This document shows positions 19,157-26,933 of a stretch of 64,000 nt of DNA, piece by piece (positions within the stretch are counted from its first letter, which is position 1; each line of letters opens with the position of its first letter). The stretch spans positions 26,584 through 90,583 of the forward strand of contig NZ_WQNI01000018.1 in the NCBI RefSeq assembly GCF_010993735.1. Reading direction: 5' to 3'. A model generated the notes under the pieces. That model saw nothing but the letters and a program-made list of their open reading frames with translations. It was not told the DNA's origin and made no database searches. The position numbers were made by a program, and so were the translations under genes. This DNA comes from Chelativorans alearensis. GTDB taxonomy: Bacteria; Pseudomonadota; Alphaproteobacteria; Rhizobiales; Rhizobiaceae.

Positions 19157-19183
19157 AAACCGCCGCCCTCCGCGGCGGTTTTT
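19157..19183 (+). terminator. Rho-independent terminator after the SPOR gene
   Basis: AACCGCCGC (19158-19166) pairs with GCGGCGGTT (19072+100 = 19172-19180) around a 5-nt loop, and the T-run continues to 19183. It separates the SPOR gene from nagZ. Confidence 0.88.
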
Positions 19184-19274
19184 GCTTGCATGAACTGCAT
19201 GGCCGGCTTGCGCCAATGGTCGCCGCCCCGCACTCGGAGGTGCCAATGCCGGCGCTAGCCGCTATGATTCCTGC

Positions 19275-20294
19275 ATGAGCGAATCAAAAGCAATGATCCT
19301 GGGCGCTGCCGGCACGCGGCTTGGCGCCGACGAAGCGGCCTTCTACCGCGATGAGCGGCCCTGGGGCTTCATCCTTTTTGCGCGCAATATCGCCGAGGCC
19401 GATCAGGTGCGCGATCTGGCGGCGGCGATGCGCGAGAGCGTGGGCAGACCGGACGCGCCCATTTTCGTCGATCAGGAGGGCGGGCGGGTGCAGCGGCTGC
19501 GTCCTCCGCTGGCGCCGGACTATCCCCCTGCGGCGGCGCTCGGGGGGCTTTGCGGCCGGGACAAAGCGGCCGGCTTGCGCGCTGCGTGGCTGATGTCGCG
19601 CCTTCACGCCTTCGATCTGGCGCGTCTTGACCTTTCGGTCGACTGCCTGCCGGTGCTCGACGTGCCGGTGCCCGGCGCGCACGATGTGATCGGCAAGCGC
19701 GCCTATTGCGGCGCGCCGGAAGTGGTGGCCGCGCTCGGCCGCGCGGCAGCGGACGGGCTGTTGGCGGGCGGTGTCCTGCCGGTGATGAAGCACATTCCCG
19801 GCCACGGGCGTGCCGGCGCGGATAGCCACCATGCATTGCCGCGCGTCGAGGCGCCGCTCGAGGAGCTGCGCGCGCGCGACTTCGTGCCCTTCAAGGCGCT
19901 TTGCGACCTGCCCATGGCGATGACGGCGCATGTGGTGTACACGGCGGTCGACCCGGACAACCCGTCCACCACCTCGGCGCGGGTAATCGCCGATATCATC
20001 CGCGGCGAGATCGGCTTCGACGGGCTCTTGATGAGCGACGACGTGTCGATGAACGCGCTTTCTGGGGATTACGGCGCTCGCGCGCAGGCAATCCTTGCGG
20101 CCGGTTGCGATGTCGTTCTTCACTGCAACGGCGTGATGGACGAGATGCAGGCCGTCGCCCAACGAACGCCGGAATTGACGGGCAAGGCAAAGGCGCGGGC
20201 GGATGCCGCGCTTGGCATGCTCGGCCGGCGCGACGACACGGACGAAGCCGCCGCGCGGGCTGAATTTGCGAGCCTGTTCGAGGCTGCGGCCTAG
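19275..20294 (+). CDS. nagZ: Beta-N-acetylhexosaminidase (GH3)
   Basis: Cytoplasmic peptidoglycan-recycling enzyme that removes N-acetylglucosamine from GlcNAc-anhydroMurNAc peptides. The 339 residues show the GH3 fold with FVDQEGGRVQRL, the NagZ loop KHIPGHGRAGADSHHALP carrying the Asp-His acid/base dyad, and the nucleophile Asp in LLMSDDVSMNAL. The start is ATG at 19275 without a clear ribosome-binding site. It lies between the SPOR gene and scpA as in other Rhizobiales. The stop codon is embedded in a dispersed palindromic element. Confidence 0.96.
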   Translation: MSESKAMILGAAGTRLGADEAAFYRDERPWGFILFARNIAEADQVRDLAAAMRESVGRPDAPIFVDQEGGRVQRLRPPLAPDYPPAAALGGLCGRDKAAGLRAAWLMSRLHAFDLARLDLSVDCLPVLDVPVPGAHDVIGKRAYCGAPEVVAALGRAAADGLLAGGVLPVMKHIPGHGRAGADSHHALPRVEAPLEELRARDFVPFKALCDLPMAMTAHVVYTAVDPDNPSTTSARVIADIIRGEIGFDGLLMSDDVSMNALSGDYGARAQAILAAGCDVVLHCNGVMDEMQAVAQRTPELTGKAKARADAALGMLGRRDDTDEAAARAEFASLFEAAA

Positions 20295-20395
20295 AGCAAT
20301 TCCAGGAAAGGTGGAAACCGGCTTTCCGTCCGGAATTGCGACAAAACGGCGAGTTGGGCCCGTTCATCGATTCCATGAAACGATGAACGGCCTAG
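20291..20395. repeat. Dispersed palindromic element, copy 2 (overlaps the nagZ stop)
   Basis: Second copy of the element at 10288-10391. The first block (20294-20340) differs at two positions from copy 1. The following hairpin (20357-20369 with 20381-20392, one bulge) has a different sequence but the same loop surroundings (CATCG..TTCC..GAAACGATGAA). The nagZ TAG (20292-20294) falls in the first bases of the element. It ends 27 bp before scpA. Confidence 0.85.
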
Positions 20396-20421
20396 ACGCG
20401 GGAAGAAGGAACGGCTGAGAA

Positions 20422-21276
20422 GTGGCCGAGGCAGCGAAGAAGACGGCGGGGCAGGGGGGAACGGGCAAGCCCATCCCTTTTGATAAGCTGTGGGCGCAGG
20501 AGGGCGAGCGCGGCGTCTCCGAGCCGGCGCTGACCGTCGATGTCGAAGGCTTCGAGGGGCCGCTCGACCTGCTTCTGCATCTGGCGCGCAACCAGAAGGT
20601 CGATCTGGCGCGCATTTCCGTCCTGGCGCTGGCGGAGCAGTATCTCACCTTCGTCGAGCGGGTGCGGCGTATGCGGCTGGAGCTTGCGGCCGACTATCTG
20701 GTGATGGCGGCCTGGCTCGCCTATCTGAAGTCGCGCCTCCTGATCCCCCAGCAGAAAGACGACGAAGAGCCCTCCGGCGAGGAAATGGCCGCGCTGCTGC
20801 AGTTCCGCCTGAAGCGGCTGGAGGCCATGCGCGACGCGGCCGCCCGCCTCGTCAACCGCAACCGGCTGGGGCGCGACGTCTTGGCCCGCGGCATGCCCGA
20901 GCCGGTGGTCGTTCAGAAAAAGAGCGACTATTCGGCAACCCTCTACGACCTCCTGACCGCCTATGCCGGCCAGCGCCAGCGCCGCGCCATCACCAACGTG
21001 CAGATCGCCAAGCGCGGCGTGTGGTCGTTGAAGCAGGCGCGCGACATCCTCACCCGCATGGTCGGCGAACTCTCCGATTGGACCGCGCTCGACCGCTTCC
21101 TGATCGCCTATCTGACGCGGCCGGAGGATCGGAAGACGGCGGTTGCCAGCACCTTCGCCGCGAGCCTGGAATTGGTGCGCGAAGGGGCATTGGAAATCCG
21201 CCAGCACGAGCCCTTCGCACCGCTCTACATGCGAAACGGGCCCAAGCGGCCGCTAAACAACCGGGAAATGCCATGA
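20422..21276 (+). CDS. scpA: Segregation and condensation protein A
   Basis: Kleisin subunit that bridges SMC and ScpB in the bacterial condensin complex. 284 residues: an N-terminal kleisin motif (VEGFEGPLDLLLHLARNQKV, residues about 42-61), DYLVMAAWLAYLKSRLLIP, and a C-terminal winged-helix part (LELVREGALEIRQ..PLYM). The start is GTG at 20422 behind AGAAGGAAC. Its stop overlaps the scpB start by four bases (ATGA), implying translational coupling. Confidence 0.96.
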   Translation: MAEAAKKTAGQGGTGKPIPFDKLWAQEGERGVSEPALTVDVEGFEGPLDLLLHLARNQKVDLARISVLALAEQYLTFVERVRRMRLELAADYLVMAAWLAYLKSRLLIPQQKDDEEPSGEEMAALLQFRLKRLEAMRDAAARLVNRNRLGRDVLARGMPEPVVVQKKSDYSATLYDLLTAYAGQRQRRAITNVQIAKRGVWSLKQARDILTRMVGELSDWTALDRFLIAYLTRPEDRKTAVASTFAASLELVREGALEIRQHEPFAPLYMRNGPKRPLNNREMP

Positions 21277-22010
21277 ACGAGAGCGCGAACGTGGTTCCAT
21301 TCCGCGCCGAGGACAACGGGTCGGCGGAGGACGCGCGGCAGCGGCCGGCGGGCGGCATCGCCTTCGCCGAGGCCAAGCGCATGGCCGAAGCTTTGGTCTT
21401 CGCAAGCGCTGAGCCCGTGCCTTCCAAGGCGCTGGCCGAGCGGCTGCCGGACGGCACCGACATCGCGGCGGTCATGGAGGAACTGAAAAGCGACTATACG
21501 CGCCGCGGCGTCAATCTCGTGCGCGTGGACGACTGCTGGGCCTTCCGCACTGCCGGCGACCTCGCGTTCCTGATGAGCCGCCAGTCGACGCAGCAGAAGA
21601 AATTATCGCGCGCCGCCCTCGAGATGCTGGCCGTCATCGCCTATCACCAGCCGGTCACGCGCGCCGAGATCGAGGAGATCCGCGGCGTGGAGACCTCCAA
21701 GGGCACGCTCGACATCCTTCTGGAGACCGGCTGGGTGCGCATGCGCGGGCGCCGCCGCACGCCCGGCAGGCCCGTCACCTACGGCACGACAACCGATTTT
21801 CTCGACCATTTCGGCCTCGAAGAACTGCGCGATCTGCCTGGGCTCGACGAATTGAGGGGGGCGGGGCTGCTTTCTTCCCGCATGCCCACGAACTTCTCCG
21901 TGCCGCAGCCGCCGGCCGACGCGGATATGCTCGGCGAGGACGAGGATCCGCTCACCGATATCGACCTTGAAGAGCTCGGCCTGTTGACACCGCGTGTCGA
22001 GGGTGATTGA
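21273..22010 (+). CDS. scpB: Segregation and condensation protein B
   Basis: Winged-helix partner of ScpA in SMC-ScpAB. 245 residues from ATG 21273, overlapping the scpA stop. Conserved blocks: EALVFASAEPVPSKALAERL, LSRAALEMLAVIAYHQPVTR, IEEIRGVETSKGTLDILLE and GRPVTYGTTTDFLDHFGL. The C-terminal acidic tail (LGEDEDPLTDIDLEELGL) is typical of alphaproteobacterial members. An unrelated ABC ATPase follows at 48 bp. Confidence 0.96.
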   Translation: MNESANVVPFRAEDNGSAEDARQRPAGGIAFAEAKRMAEALVFASAEPVPSKALAERLPDGTDIAAVMEELKSDYTRRGVNLVRVDDCWAFRTAGDLAFLMSRQSTQQKKLSRAALEMLAVIAYHQPVTRAEIEEIRGVETSKGTLDILLETGWVRMRGRRRTPGRPVTYGTTTDFLDHFGLEELRDLPGLDELRGAGLLSSRMPTNFSVPQPPADADMLGEDEDPLTDIDLEELGLLTPRVEGD

Positions 22011-22058
22011 CCGCTTCCGGCGCACGGAAAGCGCCGGAAGGATGAGAACGCCATAACG

Positions 22059-23162
22059 ATGAGCGAGACGGACGAAAAGCCGGCGCGGGTGACCGCCGGG
22101 GTGACCTTCGCCGCCCGCCTGGCGTTCGAAAAGGTCAGCCACCGCTTCGCGCCGGACCAGATCACACTCGATGACGTGACGCTGACCGCCGAGCCGGGCG
22201 AGGTCTTGTGTCTCCTGGGGCCGTCGGGCTCCGGCAAGACGACGCTTCTGCGGATTGCCGCCGGCATCGAGACCCAGAGCTCCGGCCGCGTGCTCCTCAA
22301 CGACCGGGAGATTGCCGGGCCCAACGTCTTCCTGCCGCCCGAGCAGCGCTCCATCGGCCTCGTCTTCCAGGATTTCGCGCTCTTTCCGCATCTCACCATT
22401 CTCGACAACGTGCGCTTTGGCCTCACGGCGCTGTCGCGCGAGGAGGCTAGGAGCGAGGCGATGATCGCGCTCAGGAGGGTAGGGCTGGAGGGCTATGCCG
22501 GGGCCTATCCGCATGTGCTTTCGGGCGGCGAGCAGCAGCGCGTGGCGCTCGCCCGGGCGCTTGCCCCGCGCCCCGCGGTGCTTTTGATGGACGAGCCGTT
22601 CTCCGGCCTCGATTCCAGGCTCAAGGACACGGTGCGGGCCGAGACGCTCGCCATCCTGCGCCAGAGCCGGGCGACGGCAATCGTGGTGACCCACGATGCG
22701 GAAGAGGCAATGCGGCTCGGCGACCGCATCGCGCTCCTGCGGGCCGGGCGGCTGGTGCAGGTGGGAACGGCCGAGGAACTCTACCTGAGGCCGGCCGATC
22801 TCTTCGTCGCCGGCTTCTTCTCCGAGCTCAACCTTTTCGAGGCGCGAATGGCGAACGGGGCGGCCGATACGCCGCTCGGCCGGTTTGCCGCGCCGGATCT
22901 GGCCGACGGGACGCCGGTGACGGTGGCCATCCGGCTTTCCGGGTTCGAGGTGGGCGAGGAAGGGCAGGGCGTGCCGGCGCGGATCATCTCCAGGCGCTTT
23001 CTCGGCGTGGTGATGCTTCTCGAACTGGCGGTCGAGGGGAGCGAGGATCACGTGCGCGCCCGCATCCGCCGCAGCCAGCTCGCACCCGGTGTGCGCGACA
23101 TATCGCTCAACGTGCGCCCCAGCGACGTTCTAGTGTTTGAAAGACGGCGCGAAAGCGCATAA
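22059..23162 (+). CDS. Orphan ABC transporter ATP-binding protein (Fe3+/spermidine/sulfate importer type)
   Basis: ATPase of an ABC importer. 367 residues: Walker A GPSGSGKTT (about residues 54-62), Q-loop VFQDFALFPHL, signature LSGGEQQRVALARAL, Walker B VLLMDEPFSGLD, H-loop VVTHDAEEA, then a C-terminal TOBE-like regulatory domain ending in a NVRPSDVLVF strand. This layout fits the FbpC/PotA/CysA class. No permease or binding-protein gene is adjacent; it sits between scpB and tatA, which are usually neighbours in rhizobia, so its partners must be elsewhere or it acts alone. Substrate unknown. Confidence 0.92.
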   Translation: MSETDEKPARVTAGVTFAARLAFEKVSHRFAPDQITLDDVTLTAEPGEVLCLLGPSGSGKTTLLRIAAGIETQSSGRVLLNDREIAGPNVFLPPEQRSIGLVFQDFALFPHLTILDNVRFGLTALSREEARSEAMIALRRVGLEGYAGAYPHVLSGGEQQRVALARALAPRPAVLLMDEPFSGLDSRLKDTVRAETLAILRQSRATAIVVTHDAEEAMRLGDRIALLRAGRLVQVGTAEELYLRPADLFVAGFFSELNLFEARMANGAADTPLGRFAAPDLADGTPVTVAIRLSGFEVGEEGQGVPARIISRRFLGVVMLLELAVEGSEDHVRARIRRSQLAPGVRDISLNVRPSDVLVFERRRESA

Positions 23163-23204
23163 ATCAGAACGACAACTGAACTTCAGGCAAAAGAGATCAT
23201 AATC

Positions 23205-23423
23205 ATGGGTTCCCTATCGATCTGGCACTGGCTCATCGTGCTTGTGGTGGTTCTGCTCCTGTTCGGCCGCGGCAAGATCCCCGAGCTGATGGGCGACATG
23301 GCAAAGGGCATCAAGAGCTTCAAGAAAGGCATGTCCGACGACGAAGCCGAAGAGGCCAAGACCGTCGAGCACCAGGCCAACGAGCCGGTGAAGAACGCCA
23401 AGGAAAAGGCGAGCAAGTCCTGA
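23205..23423 (+). CDS. tatA: Sec-independent translocase subunit TatA
   Basis: Pore-forming subunit of the twin-arginine translocase for folded proteins. 72 residues: one N-terminal membrane helix ([20 protein letters not shown], about residues 7-26) with the FGxxKxP hinge, then an amphipathic helix ([17 protein letters not shown]) and a charged tail. It is the first gene of tatABC, with short gaps suggesting one operon, possibly started from the upstream ABC ATPase gene. Confidence 0.97.
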   Translation: MGSLSIWHWLIVLVVVLLLFGRGKIPELMGDMAKGIKSFKKGMSDDEAEEAKTVEHQANEPVKNAKEKASKS

Positions 23424-23465
23424 CGCTGACCTTGGCGCCAGCCGCCGTATCCTTGGAAACGACCG

Positions 23466-24026
23466 ATGTTTGACTTGGGATGGCCTGAACTTCTTGTCAT
23501 CGCGATCGTGCTGATCGTCGTCGTCGGGCCGAAGGATCTGCCCGGCGTCCTGCGCGGCTTCGGCCGCACGACGACCAAGCTGCGCGCGATGGCAGGCGAC
23601 TTCCGCAAGCAGTTCGATGAGGCGCTGCGGGAGGCCGAGCTCGAGGACGTGAAGGGCCTTGTCGACAATGCGCGAAAGCTCGACCCGCGCGGCGAGATCA
23701 AGAAGCATCTCAGCCCCCTCGAAAAGGCGGGGCGTGACGTCCGAAGCGGGCTTGACGAGGCGATGAAACCGAAGGCAACTCCGGCGGCTGCCGAGGCGAA
23801 GCCCGCCGTGCCGGCGAGCGAGAAGCCTGCACCCGCCGAGCCCACGGTGGCCAAGTCTACTGCGGCCAAGCCCGCCGCGGTCAAGCCCAAGACGGCGAAA
23901 CGCACCGCCAAGCCTGCGACGAAAGCCACCGCGACGAAGAAGGCGCCGAGCGCCAAACCCACCGCCAGGCGGGCAGAGGCCAAGCCCGCCGCGCGCGGGA
24001 AGAAGACAACGGGAACCGCGTCGTGA
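23466..24026 (+). CDS. tatB: Sec-independent translocase subunit TatB
   Basis: Receptor-complex subunit working with TatC in binding twin-arginine signal peptides. 186 residues: N-terminal MFDLGWPELLVIAIVLIVVV helix with the Glu at position 8 typical of TatB, the GPKDLP hinge, an amphipathic helix, and a long Lys/Ala/Pro-rich tail (about residues 100-186). Such tails are common in alphaproteobacterial TatB. The stop overlaps the tatC start (GTGA). Confidence 0.96.
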   Translation: MFDLGWPELLVIAIVLIVVVGPKDLPGVLRGFGRTTTKLRAMAGDFRKQFDEALREAELEDVKGLVDNARKLDPRGEIKKHLSPLEKAGRDVRSGLDEAMKPKATPAAAEAKPAVPASEKPAPAEPTVAKSTAAKPAAVKPKTAKRTAKPATKATATKKAPSAKPTARRAEAKPAARGKKTTGTAS

Positions 24027-24868
24027 GCGCCAAAGAAGACGACGATATCGATAAGTCATCAGCGCCGCTGATGGAGCACCTGATCGAGCTGCGCTCGCGT
24101 CTCATGTGGGCGATCGCCGCCTTCTTCGTCGCGTTTCTCGTCTGCTTCTTCTTCGCCAAGGGCATTTTCAACCTCCTGGTCATCCCCTTCCAGTGGGCGA
24201 GCGAGTGGGCGGGCCTCGATTCGCAGAAGGTCGACCTCATCTACACCGCGCCGCAGGAGTTCTTCTTCACGCAGATCAAGCTCGCCATGTTCGGCGGGCT
24301 GGTGCTGGCCTTCCCGGTGATCGCCATGCAGGTCTACAAGTTCGTGGCGCCGGGCCTCTACCGCAACGAAAGGCGGGCCTTCCTGCCCTTCCTCGTCGCC
24401 TCGCCCATCCTGTTCCTGATCGGCGGCAGCCTGGTCTATTTCTTCTTCATGCCCATGGTCATGTGGTTCTTCCTGTCCATGCAGCAGGTGGGGCCGGGCA
24501 ACGAGGTGCAGATTTCGCTTTTGCCGCGCGTTTCCGAATATCTCGGCCTCATCATGACGCTGATCCTGTCCTTCGGCCTGGTCTTCCAGCTGCCCGTGGT
24601 CACGACGCTGATGGCGCGGGTGGGGCTCCTGACAGCGCAAGGCCTGGTCGACAAGCGCAAATACGCCATCGTCGCCGCCTTCGTGGTCGCCGCGGTGCTC
24701 ACCCCGCCCGACCCGGTGAGCCAGATCGGTCTCGCGGTTCCCACCATCCTTCTCTACGAGATCGCCATCTGGAGCGCCCGGATGGTGGAGCGCAGACGCG
24801 AGAGGGAAGAGGCGGAAAAAGAGAAGGCCGAAGCCTCGGCCGAGGGCAAGGCCAACCCCGCCGAATAG
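24023..24868 (+). CDS. tatC: Sec-independent translocase subunit TatC
   Basis: Polytopic core of the Tat translocase that recognises the twin-arginine motif. 281 residues with six predicted membrane helices; conserved MEHLIELRSRLMW near the N-terminus and TAPQEFFFTQIKLAMFGGLV after the first periplasmic loop. The start is GTG at 24023 inside the tatB stop. A Glu/Lys/Ala-rich C-terminal tail follows the last helix. Immediately downstream begins the DUF559-associated palindrome. Confidence 0.97.
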   Translation: MSAKEDDDIDKSSAPLMEHLIELRSRLMWAIAAFFVAFLVCFFFAKGIFNLLVIPFQWASEWAGLDSQKVDLIYTAPQEFFFTQIKLAMFGGLVLAFPVIAMQVYKFVAPGLYRNERRAFLPFLVASPILFLIGGSLVYFFFMPMVMWFFLSMQQVGPGNEVQISLLPRVSEYLGLIMTLILSFGLVFQLPVVTTLMARVGLLTAQGLVDKRKYAIVAAFVVAAVLTPPDPVSQIGLAVPTILLYEIAIWSARMVERRREREEAEKEKAEASAEGKANPAE

Positions 24869-24876
24869 AAGAGCGC

Positions 24877-24952
24877 GCTGGCGAGGCGCCCCTCTCTTGC
24901 AAATTCTAAGACTTAGCCTTCGGCTAAATCTAAGAATTTGCAAGAGAGGGGG
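24877..24952. repeat. Long palindrome A, upstream of the DUF559 gene
   Basis: Arms 24889-24918 and 24922-24951 pair at 28 of 30 positions around a 3-nt loop. The left flank (from GCTGGCGAGGCG at 24877) reappears directly after the DUF559 stop at 25328, so the gene is bracketed by direct copies of the left half. The right arm (GAGAGGGG) would also serve as Shine-Dalgarno for the gene. Confidence 0.92.
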
Positions 24953-24961
24953 CCGACAACC

Positions 24962-25327
24962 GTGCCACGCCAGCCCATCCCACCACCCCACCGCACCTTC
25001 GCCCGCACCATGCGCGCCGACGCGACCAAGCCCGAAACCCTCCTCTGGCAAGCCCTCCGCAACAAGCAGCTCGAAGGCCTGAAGTTCAAGCGCCAGGTAC
25101 CGCTTAACGGCACCATCCTCGATTTCGTCTGCTTCGAGGCGCGGCTGATCGTCGAGGTGGACGGTGGCCAGCATGCCGAATCCGCGCCGGATGCCGAACG
25201 CGACAGACGCTTCGAGGACGAAGGCTTCAAGACCCTGCGCTTCTGGAACGACGAGGTAGCGAGGAACCTCGACGGCGTATGCCTGACGATCCTGCACGAG
25301 GCGCAGGGGCGGCTGGGCGACGGGTAG
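24962..25327 (+). CDS. DUF559 (Vsr-like PD-(D/E)XK fold) protein
   Basis: Small protein with an endonuclease-type fold related to very-short-patch repair nucleases; its biological role is unknown. 121 residues from GTG 24962 (begins PRQPIPPPHRTFAR, a usual start for the family); ATG 25010 is an alternative. The family motifs are present: TLLWQALRNKQLEGLKFKRQ, then DFVCFEARLIVEVDGGQH with the Asp and Glu-x-Asp expected to bind metal, and RRFEDEGFKTLRFWNDEV. Palindrome A ends 10 bp before the start and palindrome B begins immediately after the stop. The gene splits the usual tatC-serS neighbourhood and may be mobile or repeat-associated. Confidence 0.9.
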   Translation: MPRQPIPPPHRTFARTMRADATKPETLLWQALRNKQLEGLKFKRQVPLNGTILDFVCFEARLIVEVDGGQHAESAPDAERDRRFEDEGFKTLRFWNDEVARNLDGVCLTILHEAQGRLGDG

Positions 25328-25418
25328 GCTGGCGAGGCGCCCCCTCTCTTGCAAATTCTAAGACTTGGCATTCGCTAAGCCCAAGAATTTGCTTTCTCCC
25401 CCACCAAGGGGGAGATAG
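25328..25418. repeat. Palindrome B, directly after the DUF559 stop
   Basis: It begins with the same sequence as palindrome A (GCTGGCGAGGCGCCCC, then CTCTTGCAAATTCTAAGACT). Its hairpin (25350-25368 with 25374-25392) is less perfect than A. It runs into GCTTTCTCCCCCACCAAGGG, and 25391-25418 is an exact 28-bp reverse complement of 25485-25512 in palindrome C. Confidence 0.85.
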
Positions 25419-25484
25419 GCGCGTTGCACGACCGCCTGTGCCAATCTCCGACGTTGGCGAGTGGCAAGAGCATCGGCGCCGCCG

Positions 25485-25562
25485 CTATCTCCCCCTTGGT
25501 GGGGGAGAAAGCGATTTCTTAGGTTTAGCGAAGCTAAGCCTTAGAAATCGCAAGAGAGGGGG
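25485..25562. repeat. Palindrome C, inverted partner of B
   Basis: 25485-25512 mirrors 25391-25418 exactly. It is followed by a hairpin GCGATTTCTTAGGTTTAGC / GCTAAGCCTTAGAAATCGC around GAA, and ends in AAGAGAGGGGGT, the inverse of the start of B. B and C together form a nested inverted structure of about 220 bp. The following 25563-25776 holds no gene I can support. Confidence 0.85.
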
Positions 25563-25776
25563 TCCCGCCATCCACCCCCCACACCACCGGCGCACATTCC
25601 CGCCCTCGCTCATCTCCACCTGGTCGAACACCCGGCTCCTCTCCTTCAGTTCCTCCGCCAGCGGCGGCAGCCGCCGCTGCATGTCTGTCAGCACCTGTCA
25701 GGAATGTTTTCCTATACCCATTCACGCCCCTCCCGACCCGTGCGATAATCCGCCACTTGGACGAAAGGAGGCGGCC

Positions 25777-26637
25777 ATGGACGGAACTGCGGCAATCGAG
25801 CGGGATCGCGTGGCGCTGAAGCGCATCGTGGCTTCCCTCGTGGCCATGGCCGGGCTTGCCGTGGGGCCTCATCCCGAGGCGCGGGCCGAGGGCGAGCCGC
25901 CAAAGACCCTGCCCCGCCATCTCTGGCGCGCCATCCTCCGCCTGCTGCGCCCGACTGAGGCCGCCGCGCGGCGGCTGGTCATCGCCGCCGCACGCGGTCT
26001 CACCGTCTGTCTGCCGCCCCCGCGCAAACAGAGGCCCGCAAGCCCGGCGCCGCTCCTGCGCAGCCTCGGCATCGCCGTGATGGCCTCGCCCGCGGACCTC
26101 TCCGCCATAGCGCGCAGAGCGAGGGCGGAAGCCAGGCGCGCCGCCGCCCCCGCCCGTCCGCGAAGCGTGAGCCTGCCGCTCTTCGACCCGCTGCGGCTTT
26201 CTCTGAGCCCTGAGCTTGCCGAAGGGGGCCGCGGCCGCCATGGGCCCGCGCACGCCGTCCCGCGCATCCTGTTTCCCGGCCTCATCGAGCCGTCTCCCCT
26301 CCCGCGGCCGCCATCGCGCGACGATCCCGTCAGCGCCGCGCGTCTTGGCCAGCGGCTGGCGGCACTCGCCGCCGCCCTTGACGATCTGCCGGGGCAGGCC
26401 AGGCGCTTTGCCCGCTGGAAGGCGCGCCGCGATCTGGGGCTTACGCGCCGCACCGCACCGCTGCGCGGCGGCCGGCCGCCCGGCGGCCGGCTGTCCCGCT
26501 TCGACCCGTCCGACGTCCGCGACGCCGCAGGCGCGCGAGGACAAAAAGCACCCCGCAACGTCCGCGAGGTCGACGAGATCCTGGCGCACGCCCATTCGCT
26601 GGCCCTGTACGCGCTGGAGAGCCCCGATACCTCATGA
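25777..26637 (+). CDS. Conserved rhizobial protein of unknown function
   Basis: Unknown function. 286 residues from ATG 25777, behind an excellent ribosome-binding site (AAAGGAGG, 25764-25771). The N-terminus has a hydrophobic helix (LKRIVASLVAMAGLAVG, about residues 14-30) and LPRHLWRAILRLLRPTEAAARR; the rest is very Arg/Pro/Ala-rich; the end EVDEILAHAHSLALYALESP is helical. I recall similar proteins in Mesorhizobium relatives but no function. A short SLSPELAEGG segment is encoded by a dispersed palindromic repeat (26202-26226). Very high G+C and low complexity in the middle make motif searches weak. Confidence 0.75.
   Translation: MDGTAAIERDRVALKRIVASLVAMAGLAVGPHPEARAEGEPPKTLPRHLWRAILRLLRPTEAAARRLVIAAARGLTVCLPPPRKQRPASPAPLLRSLGIAVMASPADLSAIARRARAEARRAAAPARPRSVSLPLFDPLRLSLSPELAEGGRGRHGPAHAVPRILFPGLIEPSPLPRPPSRDDPVSAARLGQRLAALAAALDDLPGQARRFARWKARRDLGLTRRTAPLRGGRPPGGRLSRFDPSDVRDAAGARGQKAPRNVREVDEILAHAHSLALYALESPDTS
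26202..26226. repeat. Palindromic repeat core inside a coding region
   Basis: The stretch CCCTGAGCTTGCCGAAGGGG resembles the core of the repeat at 10235-10266 (GGTGAGCTTGTCGAACC) and known alphaproteobacterial intergenic elements. Here it is read in frame as SLSPELAEGG within the unknown protein. Confidence 0.5.
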
Positions 26638-26933
26638 CACGGGCGGCACGGACCGGCTTTCGGCGGAGCATTTCAACAAGCTTGGAGATGGGGTAATCGG
26701 CCTTGCCGGTTGCCCATGGAGGCATTGGGTATGGAAAGGAGCAGCTGCGGTGAAACCGATCGCACGCTCCGGATGTCCCCGCGCGCTCATCCGAGTTCGC
26801 AGCTCGGAGGGCGCCTCAACGCCCTTGCGTCATCCTCGATTGCGGTTTACCCCCTCTGCGTCTTCTCCGGCGGCACTTGCCGGAAAGAGCGCCAAGGGGC
26901 GCTGCCCGACCAGTCACAGGAATCGTTCACGCC

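Noticed and set aside
25485..25694. Short minus-strand open frame with a protein-like part (LPPLAEELKERSRVFDQVEM)
   Set aside because: It might be the remnant of a gene, but it runs into palindrome C, has no clear start signal and no family I recognise, so no gene is called.
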